From: Halobacteriales archaeon QS_4_70_19
GTDB lineage: Archaea; Halobacteriota; Halobacteria; Halobacteriales; Haloarculaceae
Length of the DNA: 64,000 nt
Reading direction: 5' to 3'
Assembly: GCA_003020985.1 (NCBI GenBank)
Contig: PXRM01000014.1
Location: 78,265-142,264 of the forward strand
This document shows positions 59,828 through 64,000 of this stretch, piece after piece. The translations under genes and the position numbers were made by a program. Position 1 is the stretch's first letter, and each line of letters starts with the position of its first letter. The notes under the pieces are model-generated. The model was not told the origin of the DNA, searched no databases, and saw only the letters and a program-made list of their open reading frames with translations.

Positions 59828-60670
59828 ATGGACTACGACGGCCCGATCCTCGACGACCACCTCCACCTCGACCCCGTGAACGGCCGGGTCGTGGAGGCGG
59901 TCGAGGAGTTCGCGGATGCGGGCGGGACCCACCTGCTCGTGCTGAACAAGCCCTCCTGGAGCCTCGGCGTCGAGGTCGACGAGGCCGACGACTTCCGCGA
60001 GGGGTTCGACCTGACCGTCGACGCGGTCGAGCGCGCTACGGAGGTCCTCGACGGGCGCGCGTGGCCCGTCCTCGGTGTGCACCCGGCACTCGTCTCCCAG
60101 CTCGTCGACCGGGGGTACACGCCCGAGGCGGCCCGCGACCTGATGTGCGCCGGGCTGGACGTCGCTGCCGAGTACGTGAGCGACGGTCCGGCGCTCGCCA
60201 TCAAATCCGGGCGCCCCCACTACGACGTCGACGAGGCGGTGTGGGACGCCTCGAACGCCGTCATGCGCCACGCGTTCGAACGCGCCGCGGAGGTAGGGTG
60301 TGCCGTCCAGCTCCACACCGAGAGCGGCGAGGAGTTCGGCGAGGTCGCCGACTGGGCGGAGGCACGCGGGCTGCCGCGCGAGCAGGTCGTCAAGCACTAC
60401 GCCGGGGGGCGGACGGTCGGCCCGATGCCGAGCGTCATCGCGCGGAAATCCGAAATCGAGGACGCTCTCGACCACGGACGGCCGTTCATGCTCGAGACGG
60501 ACTTCCTCGACGACCCCGACCGCCCCGGGGCGGTCCTCGGACCGAAGACGGTCCCCCGGCGGACCAGATGGTTGCTGGAGTCGGGTCACGGGGACGCTGT
60601 CAGAACGGCCCACGTCGAGACGCCCGCACGCGTTTACGGCATCGACACCGAGGCGACACTCACCGGGTGA
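59828..60670 (+). CDS. TatD-related metal-dependent hydrolase
   Basis: ILDDHLHLDP, VLGVHPAL, VQLHTESGEEF, MLETDFLDDP. Confidence 0.9.
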   Translation: MDYDGPILDDHLHLDPVNGRVVEAVEEFADAGGTHLLVLNKPSWSLGVEVDEADDFREGFDLTVDAVERATEVLDGRAWPVLGVHPALVSQLVDRGYTPEAARDLMCAGLDVAAEYVSDGPALAIKSGRPHYDVDEAVWDASNAVMRHAFERAAEVGCAVQLHTESGEEFGEVADWAEARGLPREQVVKHYAGGRTVGPMPSVIARKSEIEDALDHGRPFMLETDFLDDPDRPGAVLGPKTVPRRTRWLLESGHGDAVRTAHVETPARVYGIDTEATLTG

Positions 60671-60754
60671 GTCGCCGCGAGCGCGGTCGCCGGGCCCCGG
60701 TGTCACGCCCGGTGCCTCGAAAGTCGTATAACCCCAGGCGCGTACGCCGGCAAC

Positions 60755-61336
60755 ATGAGCACGCCCCCGGACGAGTACTACACCGCGGAACGCTGGGAGA
60801 ACTGGGTCGACCGGCTCCGCGAGGAGGATCTCGATCCCGAGGAGGAGGAGTCGGCGCGCTTCCTCTGGAACCTGCGCGACGACGCGGCCATCGCCGTGGC
60901 GAAGATCGTCACTGCGGCCGCCGAGGAGGGCGAACTCGACGACGAGACCGCCCTCGCCAAGCTCGAGGAGATGCGGAACATCGTCTTCTCCGAGGTCCGG
61001 ATCGACGACGAGGACAAGACGATGCTCATCCAGAGCGTCCAGGCGTCGCTCGAGCCCGTCCTCTCGGCGGCCGAGGAGTTCGTCGCCAACGCGCCCGCCG
61101 ACGAGGCGAGCGCCGCGGAGTACGTCGACGCGGCCATCGACGCCGGCAACGGTGACGACCTCGACGCCGCCTTCGCCTACTGCGCGCAGGCCGGGACCCG
61201 CATCTTCGCGGGCGACGAGATCGACACGAGCATCGTCGAGGACATCGAACACGCGCTCGTCCTAGACTGGGTGAACGGCCTCGACAGCCTCCAGTCGGCG
61301 CTCGCGGACCCCGAGGTCGTCGAAGAGGAGGACTGA
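60755..61336 (+). CDS. DUF2150 family protein
   Basis: EYYTAERWENWVDRLREEDLDPEEEESARFLWNLRDDAAIAVAKIV. Confidence 0.85.
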   Translation: MSTPPDEYYTAERWENWVDRLREEDLDPEEEESARFLWNLRDDAAIAVAKIVTAAAEEGELDDETALAKLEEMRNIVFSEVRIDDEDKTMLIQSVQASLEPVLSAAEEFVANAPADEASAAEYVDAAIDAGNGDDLDAAFAYCAQAGTRIFAGDEIDTSIVEDIEHALVLDWVNGLDSLQSALADPEVVEEED

Positions 61337-61456
61337 CCGGCTGCCCACCGGGGGTGAAACGAGCGCCCCCTGTTCTTTCGTCCGCATCCCGGGACGGCAG
61401 TGAGAGACGGCTGCCCCCGCAGGTATATACGTCCGGATTCGGTACACAGCGTGAGT

Positions 61457-63160
61457 ATGCGTGGTGCCGGTGGCGGGTGGAACCGGGGACAGGCGATCCA
61501 GATAGGCGCACTTCTGCTGTTCGCCATCCTCCTCATCAGCCTCTCGCTGTTCCAGGTTTTCGTCGTCCCGAGCCAGAACGGCGAGATCGAGTTCAAACAC
61601 AGCCAGGAGGTCCGCTCGGACGTGCTCGGCGTCCGGAACGCCGTCCTGGATGCGGCCACCGGCGACCAGTCGTTCGTGGAGGTGAGTCTGGGCCCGACGT
61701 ACCCCTCGCGGAGCCTGTTCGTCAACCCGGGGGAGCCGGCAGGGACCATCCGGACGACCGAGCGCCAGCCGGTGACCATCATCAACGACACCGGCGGGAG
61801 CAATACGAACATCTCCGACGACGCCTGCCCCGGGTCGACCAGCGCAACCCGGGCGCTGGAGTACGGAATCGGCTACAACGTCTACGACGAGGCCCCCACT
61901 TACCGTGTCGAGCACACCGTCCTGTTCCGGAACTTCAGTTCGGACACCCTCCCGGGGTCGGACCAACGGCTGGTCGGAGAGAACAGCATCACCCTGCTCC
62001 CCATCCGGAACGAGTTCTCCGAGTCCGGGACCGGGACGGCGACGGTAGAGCCGGTTCCGGGGGGCACGATCACGACGCCGGTCTCCGACGCGCGCATCGA
62101 ACTCCCGACGGCGTACGACGAGGCGACCTGGAAGGAGATTCTCGAGGAACCCCGGTCACGCGGCGACGTGACCGTCTCCGTCGACGAGAGTACGACACCG
62201 AACACGCTCGTGCTGGCGTTCTCGGGCGAGTTCACGCTCTACTGCTCCCCTGTCGGGGTCAACGGCCCGCCGCCGTCCGGGGCCCGCCAGGGGAGTCTCG
62301 TCGGTGGAAGCGGTGGGACGGGGAGCATCAACCCGGCCAGTGCGAGTCAGGTCCAGCTGGTCAGCGTCAGCAAGGGGCAGGACAACGGCGTGGTCAACGT
62401 CACGCTGCGGAACACCGCGAGCCGGACGAAGTCGCTCTCCCGCGGGCGCATCCCGTTCTACTACACCGGCGGCCAGAGCGGCGACCCGACGGAGGCGGTG
62501 CTCAACGACAACGCCAGCGACACCCTGCGGATTCGCGAGCAGTTCGAGCGCATCGACGAGAACATCGTCATCGCCCGGAACGGCGGGGAGGTGACATTGA
62601 GTTTCGATTTCGACGACAAAGCCAGGGACGATCTCTACGTGTTCGAGGCCGTCTTCGACGACGGCACGTCGGCCGACTACTACATCGACACGCCGAAGTC
62701 GCAGGGAGGCAACAATCCGACGGCGACGGCCACGGCGACGGGGAATAACCCTGGCTTCAGCTCGGTGAGCGTCGAGAATATCCCCAGAGGGAGCACAGGA
62801 ACTGCCCAGACGGTGACGTTCTCGCCGGATTCGACTCTCCCTCAAGGTGAAACAGTGACCGTAACCCTGGACGATGCACAAGGTGTTACAGGGAGTGAAA
62901 AGCCGAATCCGGTCGACTACCAGCCAGCCTCGGTCGATACAGGAGCGAGCACGCTTCAGGGAGGGTCTGCCTCGCTTTCGGCGAGCACCAACACCGCGAG
63001 TATCACCTACACAGCATCGGGGAGAGATGTCGCCAGCAGCGAAACCGTGACCATCGAACTGACCGGTGTCGAAACCCGGGACGGGAACGCCGGACCGTTC
63101 ACCGTCCCATTCAGCAGGAGTGATGGAGGCTCCACGTCCGGTAACTTCAGTCTGACCTGA
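61457..63160 (+). CDS. surface/pilin-like secreted protein with C-terminal Ig-like tail
   Basis: N-term MRGAGGGWNRGQAIQIGALLLFAILLISLSLFQVFVVPSQNGEIEF; TATATATG linker; beta-rich tail. Confidence 0.72.
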   Translation: MRGAGGGWNRGQAIQIGALLLFAILLISLSLFQVFVVPSQNGEIEFKHSQEVRSDVLGVRNAVLDAATGDQSFVEVSLGPTYPSRSLFVNPGEPAGTIRTTERQPVTIINDTGGSNTNISDDACPGSTSATRALEYGIGYNVYDEAPTYRVEHTVLFRNFSSDTLPGSDQRLVGENSITLLPIRNEFSESGTGTATVEPVPGGTITTPVSDARIELPTAYDEATWKEILEEPRSRGDVTVSVDESTTPNTLVLAFSGEFTLYCSPVGVNGPPPSGARQGSLVGGSGGTGSINPASASQVQLVSVSKGQDNGVVNVTLRNTASRTKSLSRGRIPFYYTGGQSGDPTEAVLNDNASDTLRIREQFERIDENIVIARNGGEVTLSFDFDDKARDDLYVFEAVFDDGTSADYYIDTPKSQGGNNPTATATATGNNPGFSSVSVENIPRGSTGTAQTVTFSPDSTLPQGETVTVTLDDAQGVTGSEKPNPVDYQPASVDTGASTLQGGSASLSASTNTASITYTASGRDVASSETVTIELTGVETRDGNAGPFTVPFSRSDGGSTSGNFSLT

Positions 63161-63223
63161 TTTTCGACACCTGACGAACCCGCTGTCGACAGACACATAA
63201 GGGCTGCACCGGACCTCACGAGC

Positions 63224-64000
63224 ATGAGCGATCCGAGCGTCGGTATCGATGCGATGGAGATTCACACGGGGAAGCTGCGGCTCGACCTCGCGGAGACGTA
63301 CGCGCCCGCGAAGGGCGACGAACCCGAGAAGTACACGAAGGGCCTGGGGCTGTTCGCCTCCTCGTTCCCGGACGTCTACGAGGACATCGTGACGATGGGG
63401 GCGAACGCGGCCCACCGGCTGCTGGAGCGGCGCGGACTCCCGCCCGCCGACATCGGTCGCATCGACGTTGCCACGGAGTCCTCGTTCGACAACAGCAAGC
63501 CCGTCTCGACGTACATCGCAGGCTGTCTGGAGCAGGTGTACGACGAGGACTTCCACCACGCCAACAAGGGCGAGCGGAAGTTCGCCTGCATCTCCGGCAC
63601 ACAGTCGCTGGACGACGCGTACAACTGGATTCGCGCGGGGCGGCATCGCGGCCGGAAGGCGCTGGTCGTCGCGACGGACACGGCGCTGTACGCGCGGGGC
63701 GACCCGGGCGAGGCGACCCAGGGCGCGGGTGCCGTGGCGATGCTCATCTCCGAGGACCCCGACCTCGTGGAGCTGTCGACCCACCAGGGGTACGGGAGCG
63801 CCGACGAGACGGACTTCCTCAAGCCCAACCAGCAGTTCCCCAGCGTGGACGGGAAGCGGTCGGTGCAGGTGTACCTCGCGCGGATGCGCGAGGCGCTGGT
63901 CGACTACGAGTCCGTCGCGGGCGACACCCACCCGGACGACTTCGCGCTGGCGCCGTTCCACACCCCGTTCCCGGGGATGGTCCGGAAGGCGGCGCTGCTC
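63224..64000 (+). CDS. hmgB: hydroxymethylglutaryl-CoA synthase (3' end beyond window)
   Basis: GIDAMEIHTGKLRLDL, GRIDVATESSFDNSKPVSTYIAGCLEQ, FACISGTQSLDDAYNWI, FHTPFPGMVRKAA. Confidence 0.93.
   Translation, partial: MSDPSVGIDAMEIHTGKLRLDLAETYAPAKGDEPEKYTKGLGLFASSFPDVYEDIVTMGANAAHRLLERRGLPPADIGRIDVATESSFDNSKPVSTYIAGCLEQVYDEDFHHANKGERKFACISGTQSLDDAYNWIRAGRHRGRKALVVATDTALYARGDPGEATQGAGAVAMLISEDPDLVELSTHQGYGSADETDFLKPNQQFPSVDGKRSVQVYLARMREALVDYESVAGDTHPDDFALAPFHTPFPGMVRKAALL

Noticed and set aside
1-64000. CRISPR arrays, rRNA operons, prophage or intact transposase genes
   Set aside because: None found on reading both strands; only the short palindrome-bounded remnant near 39.5 kb hints at a mobile element.

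Overview
GC-rich haloarchaeal chromosomal window. The evidence is acidic halophilic proteomes, Tat signals, archaeal GatE, Trm5, DphB and presenilin-type genes, and a tRNA-Thr(CGT). About 60 genes are supported, mostly core metabolism: gatE, moeA, dphB, trm5, lysS/pyrH, moaE, trpCBA plus ADH synthase, trmJ, sirtuin, crtB, cruF and HMG-CoA synthase. The most interesting region is 4.8-10.7 kb. There an HTTM-domain membrane protein is sandwiched between two paralogous Tat-exported proteins of unknown function, followed by two tandem archaeosortase A-like genes that share a 49-bp identical tract over the catalytic Cys. A second unusual region (39.28-39.82 kb), between trpA and the ADH synthase gene, contains a 166-nt multi-branched fold and two identical 22-nt palindromes that look like a remnant of an IS200/IS605-type element. 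The window also shows several apparent gene lesions: an AlaX-L frameshift, a moeA2 frameshift with loss of the active-site segment, a PurD-like ligase remnant, a short in-frame trpA deletion and a one-base homopolymer frameshift. Each needs a read-level check before a biological interpretation. No CRISPR array, rRNA or intact transposase was found. All calls come from reading the sequence and recalling protein families; no database search was run.
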